Under the pieces are notes generated by a model. It saw nothing but the letters and a program-made list of their open reading frames with translations. It had not been told where the DNA came from and searched no databases. DNA of 64,000 bases, from assembly GCA_031993545.1 (NCBI GenBank), contig DAMAHZ010000001.1:62001-126000 (forward strand). Direction: 5' to 3'. Numbering within the stretch: position 1 is the first letter of the stretch; every line of letters begins with the position of its first letter. The stretch is from UBA1535 sp002323775. GTDB taxonomy: Bacteria > Bacillota > Clostridia > Tissierellales > Sedimentibacteraceae. Shown piece by piece: positions 16,612-25,519 of the stretch. Position numbers and translations under genes: made by a program.

Positions 16612-18396
16612 TTAATCAATCTCATATATTTCTACATCATAATGCTTATTGTTTACTTTTACATGATAATGCCTCGAATTAGAATTACTCTCACTAGAAA
16701 AGCTTGTCTTTATTCTTTCAAGCTCAGCTAGCTGTTCTATATATAAATCTTGTGCTTTTTCTATGCTTATTTTTTCAAAGCTTAGCTTATCTCCAGCCTT
16801 TGCTTGGGCTATTTTAGGCAAATCAACTGAAATTACATTTGCTATTTTTGCGTAACCTCCCACAGTTTGCCTGTCTGCAAGCATTATTATCGGTGTTCCG
16901 TGCGACGGAACTTGTATTGCACCAAAGGATATTCCGTCAGAGATAATATTGCCGTCCTTTACGTGCTGTATTTTTTCTCCCTCAAGCCTACAGCCCATTC
17001 TGTCAAATTCATTGGATACAGTGTAGGTACTGCTTAAAAAGCTTTTAATTCCAGTTTCAGTAAAATAGTTTTCTTGAGGACCCATAACGACCCTTAGCTT
17101 TAACGGTTCTTTAGGTATTTGATTATCAGACTTCTCTTTTAAGGATACTTTCCTATGTGCAAAATTTGCTATGTTAAGCTTAGGATTTTCGAAACCTATC
17201 TCATCATTTTTTTCAAGCTTTCTCCCCTTATATCCGCCTATCCCTGCCTTTATATAGGTTGATTTACTACCCATGACCTTTGGCACATCTAAGCCTCCTG
17301 CAAAAGCAATATATGCTCTGCTTCCGGACTTTACTCCTTTAAAGGACAATATATCTCCCTTATGGCATAAAAGTGCCGTATTCATGCTTACATCAATACC
17401 ATTTACACTAGGCATAAGATTTGCGCCAGTTATTGCAATTATGTTATCTTCTGCAAATTCTATAGTAGGACCAAGTATTGTAGCTTCAAGCACAGCCTCA
17501 TCTGTATCATTATCTACAAGTATGTTAGCTAAGCTTAGAGAGTATATGTCCATTGCTCCCGATACAGGAACACCAAAGGCTTGATATTGATATCTTCCTC
17601 TGTCTTGAATTGTAGTTAGAAAGCCTTGATTTCTAACTATAAAGCCTTTTTTACTTTGATAGTTATAATTATCAGTGTTTGAATGACTTGGATAAAGCAA
17701 TTTATCTTCTTCATTTTGAGCTTTTATTTTATCAAATTCTTCTTGATTTATTGGCTTAAATTTTATATATTGTCCGGCTTTTAATAAAATAGGATTTTTT
17801 CTATTTATATTAAAAAGCTCTACAGGTGTTTGTCCTATAATCTGCCAGCCGCCCGGAGAGCTAATCGGATATATGCCTGTTTGTTCTCCGGCTATCCCTA
17901 CGCTTCCGGCTTCTATTTTTACTCTAGGAGTTTCAAGTCTTGGAGTAGCTATCTTTTTATTCATTCCGCCAAGATATGGGAAACCCGGTGTAAATCCAAG
18001 CATGTATATGAGATATTCTGGCTCAGAGTGCAAGGATATAACATTTTCTTTGCTTAAATTATTATGCTTTGCTACAGCTTCTATATCTATACCCTTTTCA
18101 TTTCCATACAATACAGGTATTTCCACAATTTCCTTATTATGCTCAAACTCTGAATTAACATTTTCAAATAAGTCTCTTAAAAATTTTACAAGTTCTGCAT
18201 ACCTTATTAATTCAGGCTTATAATTTATCAGCAACGCACAATATGATGGTATTGTGTCAATAATAGCCTTGTGCTTGCAGTCTGTTAGCATTTTATTAAA
18301 TTTATTAAGCTTTTTGTTCGTTTCTTCTCTTATCTTATCTCCAAATTTGATAAGCACAGAGCAGTCTCCTGCTGAAAAAAATTCTTCGCTCCTCAT
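16612..18396 (-). CDS. pxpBC: 5-oxoprolinase subunits B and C fused (KipI-KipA)
   Basis: 594 residues from the ATG at 18396 (GTGAGGT upstream). The N-terminal ~225 residues are PxpB/KipI ('YLIYMLGFTPGFPYLGGMNKKIATPRLETPR', 'VGIAGEQTGIYPISSPGGWQIIGQTP'). Residues ~245-570 are PxpC/KipA, the biotin-dependent-carboxyltransferase-like domain ('GFLTTIQDRGRYQYQAFGVPVSGAMD', 'SDGISFGAIQVPSHGTPIIMLADRQTVGGYAKI'). Fusion of the two is known in other bacteria. After a Ser-rich linker the protein ends with 'HYHVKVNNKHYDVEI', which looks like the first strands of a biotinyl carrier domain cut short. Downstream of pcp in one unit. Confidence 0.92.
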   Translation of the reverse strand: MRSEEFFSAGDCSVLIKFGDKIREETNKKLNKFNKMLTDCKHKAIIDTIPSYCALLINYKPELIRYAELVKFLRDLFENVNSEFEHNKEIVEIPVLYGNEKGIDIEAVAKHNNLSKENVISLHSEPEYLIYMLGFTPGFPYLGGMNKKIATPRLETPRVKIEAGSVGIAGEQTGIYPISSPGGWQIIGQTPVELFNINRKNPILLKAGQYIKFKPINQEEFDKIKAQNEEDKLLYPSHSNTDNYNYQSKKGFIVRNQGFLTTIQDRGRYQYQAFGVPVSGAMDIYSLSLANILVDNDTDEAVLEATILGPTIEFAEDNIIAITGANLMPSVNGIDVSMNTALLCHKGDILSFKGVKSGSRAYIAFAGGLDVPKVMGSKSTYIKAGIGGYKGRKLEKNDEIGFENPKLNIANFAHRKVSLKEKSDNQIPKEPLKLRVVMGPQENYFTETGIKSFLSSTYTVSNEFDRMGCRLEGEKIQHVKDGNIISDGISFGAIQVPSHGTPIIMLADRQTVGGYAKIANVISVDLPKIAQAKAGDKLSFEKISIEKAQDLYIEQLAELERIKTSFSSESNSNSRHYHVKVNNKHYDVEIYEID

Positions 18397-18469
18397 TTTA
18401 ACCTCACACGATGCCACTTTGCGACATCATAAGCAGATGCAAAGTGCTTTCTATGTTATTCTGAATTTA

Positions 18470-19114
18470 TTACATCGTAGTACCCATTGCTTCTTTAGTA
18501 TCTAATTCATTATCTACTATTGCTTCTATTGCATGTTCTAAACCTTTGGCAATCGTCTGAACAGGCATGCTCGCTATGTTGTTTGCTTTGTTTGCCACCT
18601 GCTCTGTTGCATATGGCACATGTATAAAGCCTCCCTTTACATGAGGATATTTCTTTTCTAATATGTATAATAAAGAATACATTAAATCATTGCAAACATA
18701 TGAGCCTGCTGTGTATGACAAATGAGATGGTATACCGTTTTTCCTCACATTATCTACCATAGCCTTTATCGGTATAGTAGCAAAGTATGCGTTTTGACCG
18801 TCCTCTTTTATTTTCTCATCTATAGGCTGATTTCCGTCATTATCAGGTATAGGAGCTTCTCTTAAATTAATTCCTATCCTCTCAATCGATATACAAGACC
18901 TTCCGCCTGCCTGACCTACACATACTACAGCATCAGGTCTGTGTTTTTCAATTGCCTTTTCTACTTCTTCGCTTGCTCTGCCAAAAACTGTAGGTATTTC
19001 AATTTTTATTATCTCTGCTCCCTTTATGTTTTCAGGCAAAAGCTTCACTGCCTCATATGCAGGATTTACAGTTTCTCCTCCGAATGGATCAAACCCTGTT
19101 ACTAAAATTTTCAT
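18470..19114 (-). CDS. pcp: Pyroglutamyl-peptidase I
   Basis: 214-residue C15 cysteine peptidase. The catalytic triad is visible: Glu78 (SIERI), Cys141 (AGSYVCNDLMY) and His165 (GFIHVPY); the N-terminal 'VTGFDPFGGETVNPA' is the family hallmark. It removes N-terminal pyroglutamate from peptides in the cytoplasm. It is followed 73 bp later by the fused PxpBC, and PxpA is nearby, so the locus joins release of pyroglutamate with its hydrolysis to glutamate. Normal length, no missing residues. Confidence 0.96.
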   Translation of the reverse strand: MKILVTGFDPFGGETVNPAYEAVKLLPENIKGAEIIKIEIPTVFGRASEEVEKAIEKHRPDAVVCVGQAGGRSCISIERIGINLREAPIPDNDGNQPIDEKIKEDGQNAYFATIPIKAMVDNVRKNGIPSHLSYTAGSYVCNDLMYSLLYILEKKYPHVKGGFIHVPYATEQVANKANNIASMPVQTIAKGLEHAIEAIVDNELDTKEAMGTTM

Positions 19115-19189
19115 CTTTTACTCACTTTCCTCTCTCTAATACTTGTAGTATAAAAATTTAATTTTTATATTTTTTTATAAATAACTTTC

Positions 19190-20167
19190 TTAAAATCTAA
19201 GGTCTTTTCCAAAGAACTTGAAGATTGCAAATTCATTGAAAATTCTTGAAATTATTCTGTCCGAATAGACTAAAGCCAGGTCAGCTAGTGGTAGATTTGT
19301 TGATATTATAGTCTTTCTATCTGATATCATTCTAGCATTTATTATGTTGAAAAGCTCTGAGTTCGTGAAGGAATTATTTAGCTCTGTTCCCAAATCATCT
19401 ATTATCAATAAATCACATTCAAACAAATAGTTATAGTTTTCCTTATTTATCCCTGCTTCTTCTGTCTTCTTGAATTTATGCTCCTCTATTACCTCTATGA
19501 GATTAGATGCTGTCTGATAAATAACAGTTTTTCCTTTTTCTATAAGCTCTGAGGCTATGCAGTTGCACATAAAAGTTTTACCTACTCCAGTTGTTCCATG
19601 AAATAGCAAACTTGGTGATTCTCTGCTGAAATTTAGACAGAAATTGCCACAAGCTTCTAGTATGTTTTTCATATTCTGCTTAGGACTTAGCTTTTCTTCC
19701 TTAAATTTTTCAGCGCTGAACACACCTATATCAAATAGATTGAAATTCTCTTTTTGTAGTCTATACTTAATATTTGACATATCGTAAAGATTTTCTATAA
19801 TTTTTTGCTTGTAGCATTTGCATTTTTCCTGTGAGGATGTATATCCAGTATCTTCGCACTCTTTACATTCAAAAACAGGCTTAAAATCGTCTTCTGTCAA
19901 GCTATTTTGCTTTAAAACTAATTTTTTTTCTTCTCTATATCCATCTAATTTACTTCGTACTTTGGTGATTTCTTCCTCGAAATTTTCCGGCTTTAATAAT
20001 ACTACTTTAGAAAGCTCTATGCCTGTTAAAGCTATTTGTTTATCAAGCTCCTCAAGCATTGGCAAAGCCTTATATATATCCTCTTTTCTCCTCTGTGCCT
20101 CGTTAAATGCTCTGTGTCTTTTTTGGTCGTATTCATCTCTTATTTTCCTTAATAATATATCTTTCAT
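19190..20167 (-). CDS. DnaC/DnaI-like replicative helicase loader
   Basis: 325 residues. The N-terminal coiled region is followed by a cysteine cluster (FECKECEDTGY...EKCKCYKQK, about 98-118) as in zinc-binding DnaI-type loaders. A AAA+ domain has Walker A FHGTTGVGKTFMCN, Walker B LLIIDDLGTE, sensor 'TIISTNLPL' and the arginine 'YSDRIISRIF'. Such proteins load the DnaB-type helicase at origins and restarting forks. It starts one base after the DnaD gene stop on the same strand, so a DnaD-loader operon is clear. Confidence 0.88.
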   Translation of the reverse strand: MKDILLRKIRDEYDQKRHRAFNEAQRRKEDIYKALPMLEELDKQIALTGIELSKVVLLKPENFEEEITKVRSKLDGYREEKKLVLKQNSLTEDDFKPVFECKECEDTGYTSSQEKCKCYKQKIIENLYDMSNIKYRLQKENFNLFDIGVFSAEKFKEEKLSPKQNMKNILEACGNFCLNFSRESPSLLFHGTTGVGKTFMCNCIASELIEKGKTVIYQTASNLIEVIEEHKFKKTEEAGINKENYNYLFECDLLIIDDLGTELNNSFTNSELFNIINARMISDRKTIISTNLPLADLALVYSDRIISRIFNEFAIFKFFGKDLRF

Positions 20168-20168
20168 A

Positions 20169-21272
20169 CTATTCCTCCGCTGGGACAGGTATTCCTAGTT
20201 TTTCGAGCTTCTTTTTCAAATTTCTCTGAGCTATTTCTTCCATTTCTTTTTCACTGTATTCTGAAAATGTTTGTTCAAAATTGTGAAATTTATTCTTTGT
20301 GCCTTGTGATGGTTTTTTCTCTGTTGGTGTATCCTTTTTAGCTACTGATTTTCTGTCATCAACTATATCCTCTGGTGTCTTAAAGCCTTTTTCATACCAT
20401 TTCTCTAGTATAGCATCAAAATAGCTTATATTTGGACTCGATATTTTTGTGGAATTTTCTAAAGCCTTTAACACCATTTCCTTTGAAAACCCAAAATCAT
20501 CAAACCATTTATCAATGGTAGTCATTTCTCCCTCAGTTAATGCTCTATTCATAAAGCCTAAGGATTGAGATATTCTCGAATATATGAAATATCTCTCCTC
20601 CTTTGTTTCTAAAAATTCTGCAAGTGTGTCCAAATCTGTTACTCCTGCTCTATTCCAAGCCGCTATTGTTTTTTCAATATAGCTCATGCTTCTTTTTTTC
20701 TTGTTGTTTACGCAGTAGGAAAATGCTTGAATTATCATCTCTGGGCTTAAATCGTATTGTCTTTGCCACTGATTAATTTTTCTTTTATCGCTTATATTTA
20801 CAAACTTTCCAAAAATCCTTTCAATCTCCTTGTGCATTTGAACAAATTCTTCATCTTTGTTTAATTCAATCAAATCGTTGTTATTTACGTAACTTTTATT
20901 TTCCTTTGATAATGAAGGCAATGACGAAGATGCTGATAAATGCTTATATATCTTGTCCACATAAAGTTGTTTTAAATTCATGAATTCTACGCTATAATTA
21001 TATTCATCCTCAGCCTTATATTTTTTTACTATACCTTGAGACTCCCAAAAGGTCCATGCGTTCAAAACATCTGACAAAGGAATTTTTAAATTCTTCGCTA
21101 TGGTTTCGTTGTTAAAGCTGCTTGAATTCTCTTTATCATTGGCATACTTATATCCAAGCAAGTACACCTTTACATATGTTCCATCGGCCAAAGGCATGAA
21201 ATCAGTTATAAATATGTTTTCAACAGGGGTATCCTGCAAATCTATTTTAATTTCTTCTAAAAAATAATTCAT
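20169..21272 (-). CDS. DnaD-domain replication initiation protein
   Basis: 367 residues with AGGAG before the ATG. The N-terminal winged helix ('DGTYVKVYLLGYKYANDKENSSSFNNETIAKNLKIPLSDVLNAWTFWESQGIVKKY') and two DnaB_2/DnaD-type domains ('INQWQRQYDLSPEMIIQAFSYCVNNKKKRSMSYIEKTIAAWNRAGV' and 'IDKWFDDFGFSKEMVLKALENSTKISSPNISYFDAILEKWYEKG') are visible, each ending in the YxxxILxxWxxxG-type motif. Acts with the helicase loader in primosome assembly. Two DnaD repeats in one protein resemble the clostridial form. Confidence 0.88.
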   Translation of the reverse strand: MNYFLEEIKIDLQDTPVENIFITDFMPLADGTYVKVYLLGYKYANDKENSSSFNNETIAKNLKIPLSDVLNAWTFWESQGIVKKYKAEDEYNYSVEFMNLKQLYVDKIYKHLSASSSLPSLSKENKSYVNNNDLIELNKDEEFVQMHKEIERIFGKFVNISDKRKINQWQRQYDLSPEMIIQAFSYCVNNKKKRSMSYIEKTIAAWNRAGVTDLDTLAEFLETKEERYFIYSRISQSLGFMNRALTEGEMTTIDKWFDDFGFSKEMVLKALENSTKISSPNISYFDAILEKWYEKGFKTPEDIVDDRKSVAKKDTPTEKKPSQGTKNKFHNFEQTFSEYSEKEMEEIAQRNLKKKLEKLGIPVPAEE

Positions 21273-21410
21273 AAATTTCTCCTAACTGCATATAATATAT
21301 GTAACCTTTTTAATAAAAAGATTTTATAATATTTTATTCCTTATTTTGTGTGAATTTAGTAGTGTCCAAGCTTGATAGAAAATTTAGGAAAACATTTCAC
21401 CAAAAAACTA

Positions 21411-21439
21411 TTGACAATAAAAAAAAATTGTAATATAAT
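21411..21439 (+). promoter_or_regulatory. Consensus sigma-A promoter of the M23 peptidase gene
   Basis: TTGACA (21411-21416), 17-bp spacer, TATAAT (21434-21439): both hexamers perfect. Confidence 0.85.
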
Positions 21440-21445
21440 TGTAAC

Positions 21446-21623
21446 ATTCAACCGACGAATAAATGTTATCCCAATTAGTTACTCTAATTATATCAGAAAT
21501 TTCTAAAAAGTAAAATTACAAAAATTTATTATTTTGAGATTAGAGTAAATAATACTGATCTTTTTAAAAACCTTATGGTTCTTAATTTTGAGATAAGTAC
21601 AATAAAAAATTAGGAAGTGAATT
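21446..21623 (+). promoter_or_regulatory. Long structured 5' leader of the M23 peptidase gene
   Basis: About 178 bases lie between the predicted start of transcription and the ATG. TTACTCTAAT (21479-21488) pairs perfectly with ATTAGAGTAA (21539-21548). A direct repeat ATTTTGAGAT occurs twice in the leader. It does not match the cyclic-di-AMP (ydaO) riboswitch consensus that often precedes cell-wall hydrolases. Function unknown. Confidence 0.35.
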
Positions 21624-23258
21624 ATGAAAAACCAAAAAACAAATAATCAAAAAAATACTGAAAAAGAAGACAATTCGAAAAATAAACTTACAGAAAAAGA
21701 TAAAACAATTATTACTAAAAATGCTAAATATGTATTGGTAGCTAAAAATAATGAAGTTAAAAAGAAAACTGAATCTAAAAAGAAAGCAAGTGTTTTAGCT
21801 GAAAGAAAGGATTCTTTAATTTCAAAATCAAATGATTTTTTTAAAAACATTAAATTACCAAAATTCGTATTAAAATATAAAGCTCACAGTATTAACGCTG
21901 TCTGCTTAGCTCTTGTTTCTGTATTGTTATTATCCGGATTTTCTATGTTTGACTCATTATCGGCTACGCCTAGCCTTAACAGCTACTATAGTGCTAAGAG
22001 CTACACACTTTTTATAGACGATAAAGAAATCGGAACTGTAAGAGAGCGAGAAACGGTTGACATTGCAATTAAGAAATTAGAGAATGAGTATAGAAATAAA
22101 AACAACACAGAATCAGTAGTTACTTCATCTGTAAGATTAGTTGAATCAAATGCAAATGACAGCGAACTGATTTCAAATGTTAAATTAAACTCATCTTTAA
22201 GGTCAAAGCTTAATATCAAGTCACAAGGATATGCTCTATCTGTAAATGGTGAAGTAATAGGGGTTTTAAGATCTAAAGAAGAAGCAAACGACTTAATAAA
22301 TAGTGTTAAGGATTATTTTACTTCAAAATATGAACAAGATCAAATTATCAGTGCTGAGTTTAGTGAAAACATTTCAATTGAAGCTATTACTGTAGCTAAT
22401 GATAAAATTGATGATAAGGATAAATTATTAGAGTATATATTGATTGGTACTGATGAAAAGGTATCTTATACTGTTCAAAAAGGTGACACTTATTGGGATA
22501 TAGCTATTAAAAACAAAATGACTGTAGAAGATTTAATGGCTGCAAACCCAAGTGCTAAAGAAGATAAATTAATGCCTGGTGATGATCTTAGTTTGGTAGT
22601 TCCAAAGCCTTTCATTAATGTAAACATAGAACGCAAGCTTATTGTAGAAGAAAAGATAAAGTATGGAACTGAAACACAAAAGGTTTCGTACATGTATTCA
22701 GATGAAAAAAAGGTAAAAAAAGCCGGAGTTTATGGTAAGGATGATGTTGAATACATCATAACTGAGCAAAATGGTATAGAGATAGGTCGTAAGGAAGTTT
22801 CAAGAAGCACTAAAACTCAGCCGCAAAATGAGGTTGTTTTAGTAGGAACTCAAGATCCACCACCAAAAGTAGGATCTGGAACATTTATAAAACCTCTTTC
22901 TAGTTATACTATTAGTTCAGCTTATGGTTCAAGAAGCGGAGGTTTCCACAGAGGGCTTGATATGGCAACAAAGTCAGGCACTGATATAAAAGCTGCTGAT
23001 GGTGGTACTGTAACTTATTCAGGATGGTATGGTCAATACGGGTACATGGTAGAAATAAGTCATGGTGGCGGATGGACTACAATTTATGCTCATTGCAGCA
23101 AATTGTATGTTAAGACCGGAGACAAAGTTTATCAAGGTCAAGTAATATCTGCCGTTGGAAGCACTGGTCAAAGCACTGGACCACATTTACACTTTGAAGT
23201 AAGAAAATATAAAGCTACCCAAAATCCTGCAAGCTATTTAGGTAAACAATATAAATAA
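21624..23258 (+). CDS. Membrane-anchored M23 peptidoglycan peptidase with LysM and G5 domains
   Basis: 544 residues. A Lys/Asn/Glu-rich cytoplasmic tail (1-85) precedes one membrane segment (about 90-108). Outside, a ~160-residue stalk is followed by LysM (280-328, SYTVQKGDTYWDIAIKNKMT), a G5 domain (329-410) and an M23 peptidase (425-540). Zinc and catalytic residues are present: His442 and Asp446 (FHRGLDMA), His490, and His521/His523 (HLHFEV). It should cut peptidoglycan cross-links or peptide stems during wall growth or sporulation. A perfect promoter and long leader precede it. Confidence 0.9.
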   Translation: MKNQKTNNQKNTEKEDNSKNKLTEKDKTIITKNAKYVLVAKNNEVKKKTESKKKASVLAERKDSLISKSNDFFKNIKLPKFVLKYKAHSINAVCLALVSVLLLSGFSMFDSLSATPSLNSYYSAKSYTLFIDDKEIGTVRERETVDIAIKKLENEYRNKNNTESVVTSSVRLVESNANDSELISNVKLNSSLRSKLNIKSQGYALSVNGEVIGVLRSKEEANDLINSVKDYFTSKYEQDQIISAEFSENISIEAITVANDKIDDKDKLLEYILIGTDEKVSYTVQKGDTYWDIAIKNKMTVEDLMAANPSAKEDKLMPGDDLSLVVPKPFINVNIERKLIVEEKIKYGTETQKVSYMYSDEKKVKKAGVYGKDDVEYIITEQNGIEIGRKEVSRSTKTQPQNEVVLVGTQDPPPKVGSGTFIKPLSSYTISSAYGSRSGGFHRGLDMATKSGTDIKAADGGTVTYSGWYGQYGYMVEISHGGGWTTIYAHCSKLYVKTGDKVYQGQVISAVGSTGQSTGPHLHFEVRKYKATQNPASYLGKQYK

Positions 23259-23278
23259 AAACCAACAAAAGACAATAT

Positions 23279-23304
23279 GCGCATTGAATACACAATGCGC
23301 TTTT
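23279..23304 (+). terminator. Terminator after the M23 gene
   Basis: GCGCATTG (23279-23286) pairs with CAATGCGC (23293-23300), followed by TTTT. Confidence 0.65.
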
Positions 23305-23423
23305 AGTTTGCGAAAATTTACAATTATACATAATATTTCGTTTTTATTAATTTAAAATTTATGTTATTATATAAATGTTGTTATTATTTTATGATTTTAA
23401 ATAAAATTGAAAGGAAGAAAATA

Positions 23424-23915
23424 TTGAAAATTATTGATTATAGATTTACAAATATTGCTGAAGAAGTAATCTCGCATCATGAATATGGGCAAACAAAGCT
23501 TATTAAACATCATAGTGAGAGTAGTGTATACGAGCATAGTGTAAAAGTTGCATACTATTCGTATTTGATTGCATATAAAAGTAATTTGGATTGGAAATCA
23601 TGTATAAGAGGAGCATTGCTTCACGACTTTCATTTATATAAATTTAATAAGAGAAGCAGTATTGGTATAATAAAGGACTCTATAAATCATGCGATAAATC
23701 ATCCTAAAATTGCCTTTAAAAACGCTTCAAAATACTTTGAACTTAATAGCAAGGAAAAGGACATAATAGTTGGACACATGTTTCCGTTTGGTATGCCTAA
23801 ATCTCCGGAGGCATGGATTGTGAGCTTTGTAGATAAGTATATAGCTATTTTTGAATATTGCAGTAACGCTAAACAACTAATAATTAAAAACTGGAAGAAA
23901 GCCTTCGCTAAGTAA
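23424..23915 (+). CDS. HD-domain phosphohydrolase-like protein
   Basis: 163 residues from the TTG at 23424, which has AAAGGAAG 8 bases upstream; the in-frame ATG at 23361 has no ribosome-binding site. HD motifs are visible: 'YEHSVKVAYYSYLIA' (first His), the metal-binding pair in RGALLHDFHLYKF, 'NHPKIAF' and 'IVGHMFPF'. HD proteins of this size are metal-dependent phosphohydrolases of uncertain substrate; similar small clostridial HD proteins are annotated only by domain. Stands alone. Confidence 0.75.
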   Translation: MKIIDYRFTNIAEEVISHHEYGQTKLIKHHSESSVYEHSVKVAYYSYLIAYKSNLDWKSCIRGALLHDFHLYKFNKRSSIGIIKDSINHAINHPKIAFKNASKYFELNSKEKDIIVGHMFPFGMPKSPEAWIVSFVDKYIAIFEYCSNAKQLIIKNWKKAFAK

Positions 23916-23974
23916 AATTTTTTAGTCCTATCGCTTGCTCTGCAAATAAATTAGATAATGTTTAAATTAAAAGA

Positions 23975-24010
23975 GGCATACACAAACTGTATGCCCCTAT
24001 GTATTTTTAT
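23975..24010. terminator. Hairpin between the HD and TrmH genes
   Basis: GGCATAC (23975-23981) pairs with GTATGCC (23989-23995). A moderate T-rich tract follows on the plus strand, and an AATTTAAA tract on the other, so it may serve both converging genes. Confidence 0.5.
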
Positions 24011-24065
24011 ACTATATTATAATTGTACTCTATCATTTACAGAATTCAAAAAGTAGAAGAACGGT

Positions 24066-24942
24066 TTAATTTCTCGGACCTATCGTTCTACTAACAGCCG
24101 CTTCATACAGTATAAGTGTTGCAGCTATACCTACATTTAAGGAGTCACAATCTCCATACATTGGTATTTTGATTNNNNNNNNNNTCTGTATCTATCTCAT
24201 ACCACTCCTTTGATATACCGTATCGTTCACTTCCCATTACTATAGCGAGCTTGCCCTCATAATTTTCTTCATAATAAAACTTTTTAGCATCTGTATCTGT
24301 TAAGATTATTCTATAACCATTCTTTTTTAACCAGTCTATGGTTGTTTCAGAACTCTCCTCAACTATAGGTATTTTAAAGCAAGAGCCTTGACTGCTTCTA
24401 AGTATCTTCGGATGAGTAATTCTTGTTTTTCTGTTGCAAATTATGACTGCATCAGTATTTGTACCATCGCAGGACCTTATTATAGTTCCTATGTTGCCAG
24501 GTATTTCTAAGCCATCTAAAACAGCTATGACTTGATGCTTATCAGGACTTAAATCAAGCAAATTTTTCTGAGGAAATTTTGCTAATACATATATACCTGC
24601 CGATGTTCCGATTTCAGCGATTTTTTTATAGGTTGAGCTTGATACCATGTGTATTTCTTCAGCTATATCAGATAAATCAATCATTATTTTATATGCGTCT
24701 TGACTTTTTATTGAATCCAAATCAAGAATTAAAGCCTTAATTTCAATATTATATTTAAGCAACTGATTTGCTGCCCAGATACCCTCCACAGCTACAAGCT
24801 TTTCAGGGTTTGATTTTGTGTTATTTACAATTGAATCTATTTTTTTAATAACTGCCGCTGTTTTGCCAGAAAGTCTCCACTTTCCATGATACTTATCCTT
24901 TATAAATTTTTCTTTTTCCTCTAATGATAATTCTATGAACAT
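24066..24942 (-). CDS. TrmH/SpoU family RNA methyltransferase, interrupted by an assembly gap
   Basis: A SPOUT-class RNA 2'-O-methyltransferase. The N-terminal substrate-binding domain ('EKLVAVEGIWAANQLLKYNIEIKALIL') is followed by SPOUT motif 1 ('VIAVLDGLEIPGNIGTIIRSCDGTNTDAVII') and motif 2 ('LAIVMGSERYGISKEWYEID'). Then come 10 Ns (24175-24184). Beyond them, in another frame, the sequence gives motif 3 and the normal C-terminus: IPMYGDCDSLNVGIAATLIL, then YEAAVSRTIGPRN and a stop at 24066-24068. The two pieces only join if the true missing length is a multiple of three, not 10. The gene is therefore almost certainly intact. It modifies rRNA or tRNA ribose; the exact site is unknown. Confidence 0.85.
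24175..24184. other. Run of 10 Ns (assembly gap placeholder)
   Basis: Ten unknown bases inside the TrmH gene. The frame offset shows the placeholder length is wrong, or that bases next to it are. Confidence 0.99.
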
Positions 24943-24979
24943 ATGTATTCACTACCCTCTAATTTTATAATAAAATTTT

Positions 24980-25006
24980 AAGTGTCCTCATCATGTGAGA
25001 ACACTT
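24980..25006 (-). terminator. Terminator of the DUF4358/SGNH unit
   Basis: AAGTGTCCTCA (24980-24990) pairs with TGAGAACACTT (24996-25006), with one C-A mismatch. On the minus strand it lies just after the DUF4358 stop and is followed by AAAATTTTATT. Confidence 0.55.
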
Positions 25007-25010
25007 ATTA

Positions 25011-25493
25011 TTATTTTCCACCTTTTATGTGCTTAGTAAATATACTATCTACATTTTCATATTTTGGGCTTATTACAAGCATTACGTACTTACCTTCTTT
25101 TTTAATTACTGCATTATCTATATGCTTTAACTCCTCCGGAACATATCCATCAAATGCAAATCTAAGGTCCGCTACTCTTTCATTAACTGCTTTATAAACT
25201 TCCTCAGCCTTTTCTACACTCTTTGCTTCAAAAATCGCAAGCTCATCTGCTTTACCACCTGTTGAGTTCACAAATACTTTATATTTTTCTACATCACTTA
25301 AATTTAAGCTTGAATATATATTAATAATTGTGTCATCATTTAGCTCCTGCATTGCTTCTCTAAACTCCGCTCCAGCTGTTGCTTCTGTTGCTAAGGACTC
25401 TATATCTATAGCTACCTCTTTTTTTTGATTGCAAGCTGTTAAACTTAGTATTAACATCAGTACCAATGTTATGTTTAAAATTGCTTTTTTCAT
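25011..25493 (-). CDS. DUF4358-family lipoprotein
   Basis: 160 residues: signal peptide with lipobox LTAC (Cys21), then a compact domain with 'EKYKVFVNSTGGKADELAIFEAKSVEKAEEVYKAVNERV' and 'KKEGKYVMLVISPKYENVDSIFTKHI', which I recognise as the DUF4358 pattern of clostridial extracellular lipoproteins. AAAGGATGG precedes the ATG. It lies 26 bp after the SGNH hydrolase gene; these two families often neighbour each other, and a joint role in cell-surface or exopolysaccharide modification has been suggested only by association. Confidence 0.75.
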   Translation of the reverse strand: MKKAILNITLVLMLILSLTACNQKKEVAIDIESLATEATAGAEFREAMQELNDDTIINIYSSLNLSDVEKYKVFVNSTGGKADELAIFEAKSVEKAEEVYKAVNERVADLRFAFDGYVPEELKHIDNAVIKKEGKYVMLVISPKYENVDSIFTKHIKGGK

Positions 25494-25519
25494 TTTTATC
25501 CATCCTTTTATTTTGATTT

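Noticed and set aside
24145..24942. TrmH as a true frameshifted pseudogene
   Set aside because: The break coincides exactly with the N run and the conserved C-terminus is intact beyond it.
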